Notes: a model not told the origin generated them from the sequence alone. DNA of 64,000 nt from Heterohyrax brucei (GCA_028571685.1 CM053156.1:84075049-84139048), one strand, 5' to 3'; positions 21,311 to 32,484 are shown, numbered from the stretch's first letter. Program-made: numbers and translations.

Positions 21311-22017
21311 AGTTGGGATGCAATAAATATTTCTGGATGGATAAAGCCACAGGCGAAAGGAAGGAGGATGAACAGGTAAGACTGGATAGATGTAAAGACG
21401 GAGGTATTGATGCAGTAGGCGAATGCATTTTGTCCCCTCATTAGGTATTTTGCCTACATTTGAAAAACTTGGTAAACACAAACAAATCTCTTAAGAAGCC
21501 ACCATAGACTTGTCTGGAGAGATGAGCACTTGGGCAACAGCCATGAGTCGCATTGCTCTACACAGGGGACAGAACAGCCTGTAAAACAATAGGAAGCTTG
21601 AGGACCACAGGGAAGCTTTAAAAAGTCGATAATTTTGCTCCTTGAGTGGCAGGCACCAAGCGTGTAATTCCAGGGTCTAGTGCTCCAGTTCTGTAATTGA
21701 GACCCAGGTTTGCTTTGGGCCAAAATAGCAGCTAGGTGAAGAATACTTATATAATCACAGGGGTTTTTTGATGTAGATTTCTAAGGCACCAGTGTAATAT
21801 TTTATTAATATGACTTTTCTTTGTGTGAAAACTAACAGTTTCACAGACTCAAGGTATTAAAAAAAATAACTATTTGATTATGCCTTATCAGTCAAAGAGA
21901 GTCCTGGGGGACCCCTTCTGCCCCACTGAGGAGGAATTCAGAGTTCTATAAAATTTCTATAGAAATATTTGCCAAAGTAAAGGAAATTAAAAACTGCATT
22001 TTTCCTAGTGATGCTGT
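21311..22017. other. no feature seen
   Basis: Non-repetitive by eye. The 89-residue minus frame at 21454-21723 shows no recognisable domain. Confidence 0.5.
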
Positions 22018-22205
22018 TGTCCTTTGGTGCTGTCAAGTTGGTTTTGACCCATAGAAACCCCGTGGGACAGAGTGAAACTACTCCATGGGATTGTTTTGGC
22101 TATCATCACCAGGTCTTTTTTCCCATAGAGATACTTGATGGTTTCCAACCACCAGGTTTTTAGTTAGCAGCCACATGTCTAACTGTTGTGCCACCAGAAT
22201 TTCTT
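22018..22205 (-). mobile_element. AfroSINE, long variant
   Basis: Antisense: 'ggtgctgtcaagttggttttgaccc', 'gtgggacagagtgaaactac', 'tagttagcagccacatgtctaactgttgtgccacc'. The head and body are complete. Confidence 0.9.
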
Positions 22206-22599
22206 TTCCCTGGTGACAAATTCAGTCAACCTTGTGTGTTAAGCCCTTCTCCTTCAATCTGTAGTATGAGATGAAACTAAATTGTGTAAGCTTCTATTAT
22301 CCTATGATTTTCCAGCAGCAGGCTAACTTTGGAAACAGATAGCATGCACCCTTGGCCTTTGAGAGGCTAGTAATCTAGCAGATTCCGTTTCAAACGCAAA
22401 GGGGAGATCAACTTCAGAATTACTGGAATTGTTTTTCCCTCCAGGTGGAAGTAACATGGAAGGTGGTATAGGGAAGACAGCAATGAGAAGTCGTAGGGGC
22501 CCTTTAAGAGATGGTCGTCCTAGCACAAGAAGTATTAGGGTGTAAATCCCTTTTCTAGAGGAGGTCACCCTGCATTTCAAAGCTCACAGCACGAACGGA

Positions 22600-24240
22600 G
22601 ACCAAAAAAATTATCGTAAGTTATTCCAAAAACTGAAAATCAAATCACACAGGAGGCAGCAAAAGAAGATGGAAAGAAGACACAGAGTCACTGTATCAAA
22701 AAGAATTGATGACCACTGAACCATTTCAGGTGGTGGCATATGACCAAGAACAGATGGTACTGAAGGAAGAAGTCCAAGCTACACTGCAGACATTGGCAAA
22801 AAACAAAGCTCTAGGACTTGGCCATGACCAATTGAGATGTTTTAACAATGGATTCAGTGCTAGAAGTGCTCATCTGTGCCAAGAATTTTGGAAAGTAGCT
22901 ACCTGGCCAACTGAAGGCAGGAGATCCATATTCATGCCCATTCCAACAAAAGGAGATGCAATGGAATGGAGAAATTATGAAATCATATCATTATTATCAC
23001 ATGCAAGCAAAATTTTGCTGAAGGTAATTTAAAAATGGCTGCTGCATATATTGACAAGGAGCTTCCAGAAATTCAAGCCAGATGCAAAAGGGTACATGAA
23101 CAAAGGATATCATTGCTTGTGTCAAACAAATATCGGTTGAAAGCGGAGAATACCAGGAAGATGTTTTGCCTGTGTCTTATTGGCTATGCAAAGGCAACTG
23201 GCTGTGGAGATAGCAAGTTATAGATAACATTGTGAAGAATGGGAATTCCAGAATACTTTATTGTGCTCATGTGGAACCTGTGTATAGAGCAAGAGACAAT
23301 CTTTGAGCAGAACAAGGGATACTACATGGTTTAAAATTGGAAAAGGTGTGTGCCAAGATGTACCTTTTTACCACACTTATTCAATCTGTATCCTGAGCAA
23401 ATAATCCTAGCAGCTGGACTACATTAAAAAGAATGGGGCATCAGGATTGGCGGAAGACTCATTAACAGCTTACAAAATGCAGATCACACAGCCCAAAGTA
23501 AAGAGGACTTAAAGTACTTACTGATGAAGACCAAGACTGCAGCCTTCAATAGGGATTACATCTCAACATAAAGGAAGCAAAAATCATCTCAATTTGACTG
23601 ATAAGCAACAGCATGATAAATGGAGAAAAGAATGAAGTTGTTCAGGATTTTGCTTACTTGGATCAATACCTATGGAAATCAAGAAATCAAATGACATATT
23701 ATTTCACTGGGCAAATCTGCTGCAAAAGCCCTCTTTTAAGAAAGAAATGTGTCACTTTGATGATGAAGGTGCAGCTGACCGGAGGCTCAGTCTTTTTAAT
23801 TGCCTCATATACATGCTAAAGCTGAACAACAAATAACAAAGAAGAACTGACACATTTGAGTTATGGGGTTTGCAGAGCATTGAATATACTGTGGACTGTC
23901 AGTGGAAGCAACAAATCCGTCTAGGAAGAAGTGTAACCAGAATGCTCCTTCGAAGGAACACTTCCTTCGGATGTGTTATCAGGAGGGGCCAGTCCCTGGA
24001 GAAAGACATCATGCTCGGTAAAGCAGAGGGTCAGCGAAAAAGAGGAGTCTCTCAATGAGAAGGACCAACACAATGGCTGCAACAATAAGCTCAAACACAC
24101 CTGTTATTGTGAGGATAGCACAGGACTGAGCAGTGTTCTGTTCTGCTATACATAGCGATGCTATGACTTAAAACACATTCGACTACATAGTAGTTTCCAC
24201 CTACGGAACACGTCAGAATCAACTGAGCACAAGCACTGGA
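22600..24240 (+). mobile_element. RTE (BovB-like) LINE, longest copy, 5'-truncated
   Basis: About 1.6 kb of sense RTE, from the region before the reverse transcriptase core to the 3' UTR. The strings 'gaagaagtccaagctacactgc', 'aaaaacaaagctctagg', 'ggagatccatattcatgccc', 'gaagaatgggaattccagaa' and 'gaaggaacacttccttcgg' follow RTE ORF2 order. The element carries stops and internal deletions and is inactive. It ends in a SINE/RTE-type terminus followed by an A-rich tail. Confidence 0.9.
22706..23223 (+). pseudogene. RTE ORF2 remnant, N-terminal part of the reverse transcriptase
   Basis: Two consecutive short frames (22706-23032 and 23035-23223) cover the RT finger and palm entry. Residues such as NKALGLGHD (family: NKA-G-D), FWKVATWP, SIFMPIPTKGDA and NYEIISLLSHASKILLK follow the RTE/BovB order. 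The second frame shows YIDKELPEIQARCKR and a decayed motif A, with YAKATGCGD where the family has YAKAFD-VD, so the catalytic Asp context is damaged. Later frames (23613-23819, 23870-24058) cover the C-terminal region. Family knowledge: RTE ORF2p is an APE endonuclease plus RT, and the endonuclease is absent here. Confidence 0.85.
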
Positions 24241-24584
24241 AAAAAATAAATAAACCAACAGATTTCAGGTCCTCATCAATATAGGATTTTGTTCACTTAA
24301 TCAAGAGTGAAATTTTTAACCATATTCCAAAGGATTTTCATATATATGGTCAATGGACTACTTCGGGTCAAACACTGTATTGCTGGAAGCAGACTATTAT
24401 AAACTATCCCAGTATTTGGAATCATGTTAAAAACTCCTTCATTCCAGTTTTCCTAGATCTCATTTTTTACTTACGAATTTGTTCATTCGTTCACTCATTA
24501 AACAGATGTAGTCTGTTTTGTGGACTGCATGGCCTCACAAAGATCTCTGGTCTAACAATTTGACCTTCACCACTTAACTATCAA
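24241..24584. other. no feature seen
   Basis: Possibly an L2 trace at 24475-24500 ('tttgttcattcgttcactcatt'). Confidence 0.4.
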
Positions 24585-24745
24585 ACGGCTTATGGAAAGT
24601 CGTCCTCTGGACCTTTGTTTCCTGTAAAGTGAGGATGTTAGTGCCAGCCTAAAAGAGTCACTATTTAATATTCAATGAGATAAAGTTTATTAAATGCCTA
24701 GCACCTAGGAGATGTTTGATGAATTATAAGTACTCCCTGAAGGCC
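24585..24745 (+). mobile_element. MIR SINE fragment
   Basis: 'ctttgtttcctgtaaagtgagg', 'attcaatgagataaagtttat', 'aaatgcctagcacctagg' is the order of the MIR 3' half. Confidence 0.65.
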
Positions 24746-24835
24746 TGCTTGCCAGGCCTCAAACATTGCGCTTGGCATTGGAAAAACAGAAAGAAACAAC
24801 ACTTACCTTTTGTTATAAGAGGTGATCACAAGTCT

Positions 24836-25178
24836 ACAGTGTGGATTCTTTGACTGTGACCCACATAAACCTATTCTTCCAGGGTGCCTCTGGGTGTGTC
24901 TGAACTACAAAACTTTCAGTTAGTAGCCAAGTTTTGAATTGTTTGCATCAGCCAGGCACACCCAATAAAGGGATTGTTGTTGTTGCCGCGTGCCATCAAG
25001 TTGATTCCAACTCATAGTGACCCCATAAGACAAAGCAGAGCTGCCCCTGATGGTCTCTAAGACTGTCATCTGTACAGAAGCAGACTGCCACATTTTTCTC
25101 CTATGGAGTGCCTGGTGGATTCGAACTGCCAACCTTTAGGTTAACAGTCTAATGTTTAACCACTTTGCTGGGAGAGAT
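24836..25178 (-). mobile_element. AfroSINE, preceded by a diverged SINE head fragment
   Basis: A full antisense long-variant copy occupies about 24974-25178: 'gttgttgttgccgcgtgccatcaagttgattcc', 'gaagcagactgccacattttt', 'ggttaacagtctaatgtttaaccactttgctgg'. A partial antisense head at about 24880-24935 ('agtgcctctgg'-like, 'tcagttagtagccaag') lies just before it. Confidence 0.85.
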
Positions 25179-25479
25179 TCTTAATGAAAGGATTACCAGT
25201 GTTTGTTTCCAGAGAGGCTTTTAATCTTGTTGCTGCTTGACAAGAATGTTTGACTTTTACGTAACGGATAGGCATTGTCCTACAGACTAAGGGGGAAAGC
25301 AAGAATAAAAACACCACCACAGGGAAAGGCAATCAATCCAACTGAGTCATTAGTCGATTCATTGTAAAGGAAAATTCAAACAGCTCAGTCAATGGGTATC
25401 ATTAAAACATAATAACCTGTTCGCTGATTTGACCAAATTTTTCACAGGAACTTCTTTCCAGTTTTGATGGATTGTTTCA
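25179..25479. other. no feature seen
   Basis: Short non-repetitive stretch with no long frame. Confidence 0.5.
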
Positions 25480-25600
25480 TCACATTTTAATAAGCACGTA
25501 TTTAATTCATTCCACATGCTAGACACTGTACTAGGCTCTGATGCTGCAGCAGAAGACGAGACAGAGACTGACCCTCCTGCCCTCTCAGGCGTTACAGGCA
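25480..25600. mobile_element. L2-type fragment
   Basis: 'ttaataagcacgtatttaattcattcc', 'gctagacactgtactaggctctgatgctgcagcagaa' and 'gagactgaccctcctgccctc' follow the L2 3' region of the 'caggcactgtgctagg' type. Orientation was not settled. Confidence 0.55.
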
Positions 25601-25899
25601 ATTCATCTCTTTGTGTGCATCTCTGTATCTGGATACAGACTCAGGTTCTTTTTAGACACGTGTGCAAATAGATATCCTTCACAAATGGGAAATCAAATCG
25701 CATAAAATAAATGAATGAAAAATAATGAACTACTTCTCATTCCCATATATGTAAGATTCCTGTTTTCTTGGTAACATGTCAGCAAAGGTTCTTTTTATAA
25801 TACTAATACATTTATTGTTTTTACTCAAATGTAAAAATTATTTAATATAAAAATTCAAACAATAATTTTAAAAATAGTTTTATTTTTCCCTTAAAAAAA

Positions 25900-26062
25900 T
25901 GCTGTTGAGTGACTCTATAGGACAGAGTAGAAGTCCCACGGAGTTTCCGAGGTTGTCATCTTTGTGGAAGCAGACTGCCACATCTCTCTTCTGTGGGAGT
26001 TTGAGCCAGTAACCTTTTGGGTAGCAGCTGAGTCTTATCCATGGTTCCACTAGGGCTCCTTC
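25900..26062 (-). mobile_element. AfroSINE, 3' end shortened
   Basis: Antisense long variant. It retains 'ggacagagtagaagtcccacgg', 'gtggaagcagactgccacatc', 'gtagcagctgagtcttatccatgg', 'ccactagggctcc'. The usual body beginning is missing about 25 bp. Confidence 0.9.
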
Positions 26063-26237
26063 TTAGTCTTGGAGGAGCATACTCTCAGTTTCTCGTTGAT
26101 GACTATTAATTATGATGAAGGAGCCCAAGCTGTACCTGAAATTCCCCTCACAGAGATCCTGGCTATCTGGGGATTTTGTCTGCGGGTTTGGTTATGATCT
26201 GTTAGCTACAGAGAGATAGGATTTGTTGTCTACCTAT

Positions 26238-26410
26238 GTGCTAAAACCCCTAGTGATACAGTGGTTAACAACTATGGCTGCTAACCAAGAGATTGGCAGT
26301 TCGTATCCACCCTACGCTCCTTGGAAACCCTATGGGGCAATTTTATTCAATCCAGTAGGGTCTCTATGAGCCAGAATCAACTCCAGTGCAACGGTTAGGG
26401 CTTTGGTTAT
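26238..26410 (+). mobile_element. AfroSINE, first of a head-to-tail pair
   Basis: Full-length sense copy: 'aacccctagtgatacagtggttaacaactatggctgctaacc', 'ctatggggcaattttattcaatcc', 'gagccagaatcaactcc'. Confidence 0.95.
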
Positions 26411-26415
26411 TACGT

Positions 26416-26577
26416 GTTGCAACCCTGGTGGTGCAGCGTTTAAGAGCTCAGCTGTTAATCGAAAGGTGAGCAGTTGGAATTCATCAGCCACTCATGAGAC
26501 ATCTATGGGGGGCAGTTCCGTATATCGTCGGGTCACCATAAGTCAGAATCAACTTGATGACAATGAGTTTAGCATGA
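26416..26577 (+). mobile_element. AfroSINE, second of a head-to-tail pair
   Basis: Begins only a few bases after the previous copy ends: 'caaccctggtggtgcagcgtttaagagctcagctg', the B-box region 'gcagttggaattcatc', 'gtcaccataagtcagaatcaacttgatg'. Insertion into the tail of an existing SINE is the likely origin. Confidence 0.95.
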
Positions 26578-26849
26578 TGAAAGGCTCTGCAAGGAGCTCC
26601 CAATGACTCTAAAACAACAGGTTGTCATGTACATCATTGGGAAGCATGGCGATACTGTCTTTTGATGACTTCACCAACAGTCCATCTCCACTCCGCTACC
26701 ATGTTGAGATCAGGGTCTGTACCTCAACAACACCAAGAAAAGAGGTGCAGGTAGGCGCTGCAACAGCATGAAGGTGTAACTGACCACCTAGAGTGCACCA
26801 TAGGTGTCAGTGCACCCTCTGCTTTAACGGCCACTGCAACAGTGGCCAC

Positions 26850-26985
26850 CATTCACTCCCATTTGACAAATGATGGATGAAATTACTCGCCTAGGACACA
26901 TAGCTGGGCTCAGAGGCAGGATTCAAACCCACATCTCAGTCCAACACCAAAGCATGAGTTCATACTCTTACCCACATGGCCTTTT
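26850..26985 (-). mobile_element. MIR SINE, antisense
   Basis: 'cccatttgacaaatgatggatgaaattac', 'cctaggacacatagctgggctcagaggcaggattcaaaccc' is the reverse of the MIR core, including the B-box region. Confidence 0.75.
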
Positions 26986-27009
26986 GGATGCCGGGAGGTA
27001 CTTAAAAAC

Positions 27010-27960
27010 ATAACTTACTGCAAGGGTGGGGAGGGAGGGAAGGAGGGAGGGAGGGAGAGGGTAGGGTGTAGATTAGATAGTTGATAGAAATTTGTTTGGG
27101 TGAAATCAGTGACAGCACAGCACACATTAGAAAGAAGATCAATTTTAACTGGACTTCAACATAACGTGATTACTCCTCCCATCTCAACCCAATATTGCAA
27201 GGATGGAGTAGCTGGGGCGGACGGTCAGGGACCTTGCTCTCGAGGGAAATCTAGGCCATTTGGCACAACTAGCATTTTGCAAAGAGAGTGTTCTGCACCC
27301 CAAATTGACGAGTGGCTTCTGGGGTCTTAAAAGCTGTCAAGCTGCCATCTGAGGGTAAGAAAATAGTCCCAACTCAGTAGGAATGGATGATCTCCAAGGA
27401 CCTAAATGACATGGGGCAAAGAGAACGCAGAAGACAGAGAGATCCACGTGAGTGGGTGACTACATTGACTTGTGACCAGAAGAATTGATGGTGCCTGGCC
27501 ACCACCAGTGATAGCTGTGATGGAGCTCATGAAGTTGAGTCTCACTGGCAACACAAGAATAAAATGTGGTGCACCCTGAGATCTCCACTAAAAGACTGGG
27601 AACATGGCCCCTAGCTCTGATGCTGCCCCTGTCCATAAATCATAATGGAGGTCAAGTCTTTGGACAAGAATGGATTGGACTTGGTGGCACAGAGTGATCA
27701 TATCATGTGTGTACCTTATGGTTCTATGCATCTACAGGATGTCATCCAGCTGCCTTCTTACTGGACACAGGGGAGAGGGTGGAGAGGAGGGGATAGGAAA
27801 TTGTTAGGAGGATATGACATGTACAAAACAGAGAAGAGGAGTGTGCAGCCATCAGGCAGGGAGAACAGTGGAAGTCGCTCATTGGTGGGCATGCAAATTT
27901 ATATGGGATTGTATATCCTTACTCAATCATAATAATATATATATTAAAAATATATAATTT
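27010..27960 (+). mobile_element. L1 3' UTR, truncated at the UTR start
   Basis: It matches the last ~950 bp of the L1 copies ending at 36110 and 48594: a (GGGA)n-like start, 'gttgatagaaatttgtttggg', 'aacccaatattgcaaggatgg', 'cttaaaagctgtcaagctgccatctgagg', 'agtgatcatatcatgtgtgtacc' and the tail 'gcatgcaaatttatatggg'. The purine run at 27020-27062 is part of the L1. Confidence 0.9.
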
Positions 27961-28880
27961 AGAATGTATGCAGGAATATAAGCTCCAAATTTACATCCCT
28001 TTCCCAGCCAAACACAGCAACACAAAATCACTGCAATTTTTTTCCCCAAAAATGTCTTCTCTCCAATGAAAGAGTATAAAGTAAAGGCAGGGGGCTGAGA
28101 GATACGCAAAGAATGGGCAAACTGATATAATTCAGGGCAAAATTGATTTAAAATTTTACTAAGATTTTTTATGCTTGCGTATTTCACACTTACAGCATAC
28201 CTTTAGTCTTATTTACAGTTTGGATTAAATCTATACTTCAGTATTTTACATAGTGTATAAAAACAGTTTTGTGTAAATAGTTCTTAGGCAGATCTGTAAA
28301 AGTGTCTCTGATAATTGATATGACATTTCAAAATACAGAGTCAGTGTTTCATAATCAGATACATTTCCTGGGCTTAATGGTAGACAGCATCTACCATTTA
28401 TATTTACTAGTTTTTAATTATCTCATTAGCTATAGTTGTGAGTATCTCTGATTTACCCAGACAGAAAATCTGAAGAGTAATACATCTTGAAGTTGCTGGA
28501 TAATTTCCATTTATCTTTGCTTCAAACTTTTCTTCCTCTTAGGATAATTGGAGGAGAGAGAGAGAAAACTTCTGCCTTGCTTTCCCACCAGTAACAGATA
28601 ATGTTTCTTCGATGCATCAATCTGAAGCAAAACACTGCTTGGCTGTGAAGTTGACAAGTGTTCCTAATGTCACATCTCACATATTTATACCCAAACCACT
28701 GAAAATAAATATCTGAGAGTCTAATACACTGGACATAATGTTTCTAGAGTTCACCACTAATTATTACCATTGCAAAGGTGGTGTGAGATCTGCTAGAATA
28801 GTGCTTTATGCCTACTTTATCCAAAGTTCAAAATAAAGAGGTATGTCTCCAGACAATAAACAAATTGCCTTTCACTAAGC
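27961..28880. other. AT-rich low-repeat block
   Basis: No repeat recognised between about 28000 and 28880 and no long frame. It is one of the longer repeat-free stretches. A (GA)n run lies at about 28555-28565. Confidence 0.5.
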
Positions 28881-28907
28881 CTCAAAAAAAAGAAAAGAAA
28901 AAGACAT

Positions 28908-29455
28908 GAAATAATATATTGCTTTGGACAAATCTGCTGCAAAGGACCCCTTTAAAGTGTTAAAAAAGCAAAAATGTCACTTTGAGGACCAAGGTGCTCC
29001 TGACTCGAACCATGATATTTTCAGTCACATCATATGTGTGTGAAAGATGGACTATGAACAAGGAAAACCAAAGAATGAAAGTCTTTCTAACTGATGGTGT
29101 TGGGGAAGATTACTGAATATGCTACAGACTTCCGGAAGAATGAACAAATCTGTCTTGGAAGAAGTACAGCTGCAGCATTCTTAGAAACGAGAATAGCGAG
29201 AGTTGATCTCGTGTACTTTGACACACTAGGCGGGTCCAGGCCTAGAGAAGGACATCAAGCTTCATAAAGTAGAGGATCAGAGGAAAAGACGACCTTCAGT
29301 AAGATAGATTGACACAGTGGATGCAACTACGGGCTTGAACAACAGGCTCAAATATAGCCAGCCCTGTCAGGATGGCGCAACGTGGACAGTGCTTCTTTCT
29401 GTTGTACATGGGGTCTCCGTGAATAGGAATTGACTCTAGGGCACCGAACAGCAAC
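28908..29455 (+). mobile_element. RTE LINE 3' fragment
   Basis: Sense copy: 'tttggacaaatctgctgcaaagg', 'gaatgaacaaatctgtcttggaagaagtacagc', 'gagaaggacatcaagctt', 'gacacagtggatgcaac', 'ctgttgtacatggggtctcc', ending 'gggcaccgaacagcaac'. The last ~40 bp coincide in form with the AfroSINE end. Confidence 0.95.
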
Positions 29456-29494
29456 GCTTCATATAGGTGTCCAACTCAATGGCACCCAACAACA

Positions 29495-29705
29495 ACACGT
29501 CAGCGAGGAGGTCCAGCAGTGCAGATAAGGGTTTGGCTGCTGACCAAAAGGTGAATAGTTCCAACCGAGCAGCACCTCCATGGGAGACAGAAGTGGCAGT
29601 CTGTTTCCACAAAGACTACAGCGCTGGAAGCCCTACGGGGCAGTTCTACTTGACCTCATGAGGTCATTGTGAGTTGAAATTGACCTCACAGAAATGGGTC
29701 ATACT
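29495..29705 (+). mobile_element. AfroSINE, long variant
   Basis: 'ggtccagcagtgcagataagggtttggctgctgaccaaaagg' (head), 'gaagtggcagtctgtttccacaaagactacagcgc' (long-form segment), 'cctacggggcagttc'. It is flanked by RTE pieces on both sides. Confidence 0.9.
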
Positions 29706-30035
29706 TCATACTCATGCAAAATCTGGACAATGAAAGAGAAGAATTGATGCATTCAACACTCAAACCGTGACGTTGGCAGCCTGTCTTAGAATAAAGGCAA
29801 CTGGGATGTTCCCTTTAAAGTGAAGATGGTGAAATTTGGACTTGTTCATTTTGGACATGTCACAAGGAAAACTAATTTCTAGTAAAGAACATAGTGGTCA
29901 GTAAGCGGAGGCGAAACTAAGCTATGGCAGATATAGCACATAATGCACCAGCCCTGTGTGTGTGGCATCAATGAACAGTTTCTATTAGTATGGCCACAAG
30001 TGAGTCTGCAAAAAATGGTGCCCATGCCAAGCACT
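29706..30035 (+). mobile_element. RTE LINE 3' fragment, decayed
   Basis: 'tactcatgcaaaatctggacaatga', 'aagaattgatgcattcaac', 'cattttggacatgtcacaagg', 'tagtaaagaacatagtggtcag' in the RTE 3' order, with internal losses. Confidence 0.7.
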
Positions 30036-30404
30036 GGAATTGCTCCCTTATCCCAGCATCTAACATTACTGTTTTAGATAACTTGATCATAACATCAGTC
30101 CCCAAACACAAGTCAAACTCATTCGTTTCTTAATTAACACACTGCCATGCCTGAGAGGGGATGTTAGACCATACTGAGTTGATAGAAACTCCTCAGTGGT
30201 GCCACGTGTCCAGGACCAGTGCAATACCCTAGACACAAAACTGGTAGAAGGTCAGTAACAATGAGAAAACCATTAATGAGACAGACTGATACAAATATCA
30301 AAACAATGCACTCCAACACATCAATGATTAGGACAATGGCGTAGAACCAGGCTTGCTTCATTCATCTATACAATAGGCCACATGAGTGGGAGGAAGCTCT
30401 GAGA
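30036..30404. other. no feature seen
   Basis: No recognised repeat. The 65-residue minus frame at 30164-30361 is hydrophobic-rich but has no recognisable family. Confidence 0.4.
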
Positions 30405-30925
30405 CAACAACAAGGATGTCACATCCTAATCCCCAGAATATGTGAACATGTTAATCTTACATGGCAAAAATGACTTTGCAGATATACTAAGTTAAGGAAC
30501 TTGAGATTGAAACTTAGCCTGGGTTATCCAGGTGCACCCAGTGTAATGACAATGGCTCTTAAAAGGAAGAAGGCAGAGGAGTCAAGGGCAGCCTTTTCTG
30601 AAGAGTAAAGGTGAGGAGCTGCGACAACAGAAGCAGAGGTCGGAGGGACAGGCTGGATGATGCTCTTCTGCTGGTTTTGAAAATGGAGAATGAGCCATGA
30701 GCCACGAGCCAAGGAGTGCAAGCGGCCCCTAGAAGCTAAAAGGCAAGGGAGTAGATTCTCCCTTAGAGCCTCCAGAAGGTCTATGATCTTAGGCCTTCTG
30801 CTACAAGTCAGAATCAACTGGACAGCAGTGGCTTTTTTTGGCCTTGACCTTCAGAATCGTGGCAAAATAAATTTGTGTTGCTTTAAGCCATGAAATCTTT
30901 GACAATCTATTACAGTCATAATGAC
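30405..30925 (+). mobile_element. MaLR-type LTR (MST/MLT1 group)
   Basis: The order is typical of MaLR LTRs: 'catcctaatccccagaatatgtgaac', 'atgactttgcagatatactaagttaagg', 'gagccacgagccaaggagtgc', 'ctcccttagagcctccagaagg', 'ttcagaatcgtggcaaaataaatttgtgttgctttaagcc' (with AATAAA) and an end 'ctattacag'. It is interrupted by a 42-bp SINE tail at 30798-30839. Confidence 0.85.
30798..30839 (+). mobile_element. 42-bp AfroSINE tail inside LTR
   Basis: The insert starts ctgctacaagtcagaatca and ends gtggcttttttt. It is flanked by ggcctt at 30792-30797 and 30840-30845. Removing it restores the LTR reading 'ttaggccttgaccttcagaatc'. Confidence 0.85.
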
Positions 30926-31145
30926 TGTGTGGTGCAAACAGTTGATTGCTCAACTACTAATCAAGAGTTTGGTGATTCAAACCCACCTAGAGACACCTCA
31001 AAAAAAAAAAAAACCTAGCAATCTACTTCTGAAAGGTCACATCTTTGAACACTCTGTAGAGCTGTTATACTCTGTGTCACATGGGAACAACATGAGTCAG
31101 AAGTGACTTGCAGGCGACTGAGGGGCACACAGTGGGCAACAAAAA
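30922..31145 (+). mobile_element. AfroSINE, long variant, with internal A tract
   Basis: 'actgtgtggtgcaaacagttgattgctcaactac' (head), a run of about 13 A at 31001-31013, 'caatctacttctgaaaggtcacatc', 'catgggaacaacatgagtcagaag'. The internal A tract is atypical for the family. Confidence 0.85.
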
Positions 31146-31684
31146 GGGATCAGATTTGGGTTTTTAGATGGTTGTCTGGCAGTGCTTTAGAGTGAAAGCA
31201 GGGAGATCTGTTAGGAGACTACTGAAAGTGAAGATGAATGCGTCCCTGGCCTCTACTACCCAGATGCTGGTAGCTTCCCAGCTAAGAAACTTTTAGAGAA
31301 AACTGGACAGAAGTCACTGGTATTTAAGAGGTAGAATCATTAGGAGTATGATCTGTTTATCTCTGTGTTTTCAAAAATAATTATTGTCTTTGGAAATCAA
31401 GTTCTATAAAACATAGTGAGATTCTAGTATCATTACTCAAATAGTAGTTAAGAGCTTTCTTCTCCTAAATTGCCCTATTTCATATTGGCTCTCCCCTTGA
31501 CAATTTTCAAATGCCCCCACCATCGTATCTTCCACCAGGGCAGGCTTCTGTCACAGGCATTCTTCTCTGATGCAACCCAGTGGATCTCTTTACTCCTAGA
31601 ATAGAGGTAGGAGCATGGCTCCCAAGAATAAGGAAGAATTCCACAGTCTCAGATCACATGTTATCTAACTTTTGATTCTTCTAT
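31146..31684. other. no feature seen
   Basis: No identified element. Possibly an L2 trace at 31490-31570. Confidence 0.4.
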
Positions 31685-32155
31685 TTCTTTCAATAAGAAC
31701 TTTATTGAGATTTAATTACTCACCGTGACATTCACCCCTCAAAGTGTACAATTTGGTAGTTTTTACTACATTCATGAGGTTGTACAACCATTCCCACTGT
31801 TTAGTTCCAGAGCGTTTTCATCACTCCAAAAAGAAATCTCATTCCCAAGTCATCAATACCCCCTCCCCTTTGCTCTCAGCCCCTGGCAACCATTAGGCTA
31901 TTTCATGTCTCTATGGATTTGTTTCTTCTGGACATTTCATGTAAGTTGCATCATACAATATGTGGTCTCTTTCATCTGGCTTCTTTCACTTAGCTCAGTG
32001 TTCTCGGCATCCACCCAAGTTGTATTCTGTATCAGATCTTCATTCCCTTTCATGGGTGAATGACATTCCTTTGAACGTGTATACCACATTGCCTTTAGTC
32101 ATTCATGACTTGATGGACAGTCAGGTTGTTTCGTGTTCCTTTGAGCCTCATTAGT
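31685..32155 (-). mobile_element. old L1 3' region, antisense
   Basis: The reverse complement of the old L1 3' UTR widely shared among placentals: 'aagaactttattgagatttaattac', 'aaagtgtacaatttggtagtttt', 'ttccagagcgttttcatcactcc', 'cctggcaaccattaggc', 'ctctatggatttgtttcttctggacatttcatg', 'catacaatatgtggtctctttcatctggcttctttcac'. The 112-residue plus-strand frame is antisense to L1. Confidence 0.9.
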
Positions 32156-32274
32156 CACTTTGTCCCCTAGATGTAAGTGAGTAGACTGAGCCACTTACGC
32201 TATAAAGAAATTAAAACATTCCATCCTGTACTACGTATCATGAAAGGTAATCACTGAGTCTTTCACTTAATACA

Positions 32275-32420
32275 TATCTATTAAGTACCTACTGTACGGC
32301 AGTTTAAAGGCTCTGTTTTAAACACCGTGGCTACAGTGGTGAACAAAGCAAATCACCTTCTCTTGAGATAAATAATTCTAGTAGGAGAAACAAGAAAATG
32401 AACAAATCATGCAAGACGGT
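32275..32420. mobile_element. L2-type fragment
   Basis: 'tctattaagtacctactgtacggcag', 'ggctacagtggtgaacaaagcaaatcacc' and 'taataattctagtagg'-like sequence match the L2 3' region. A further piece may lie at 32650-32900. Confidence 0.6.
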
Positions 32421-32484
32421 ACTTCATTTATCCATCCTTTTATTGACTATCTACCGAATATCTGTTGAATGCTGCTTGTCCAAG

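Noticed and set aside
31725..32063. 112-residue plus-strand frame with hydrophobic stretches
   Set aside because: It is antisense to an old L1 3' region.
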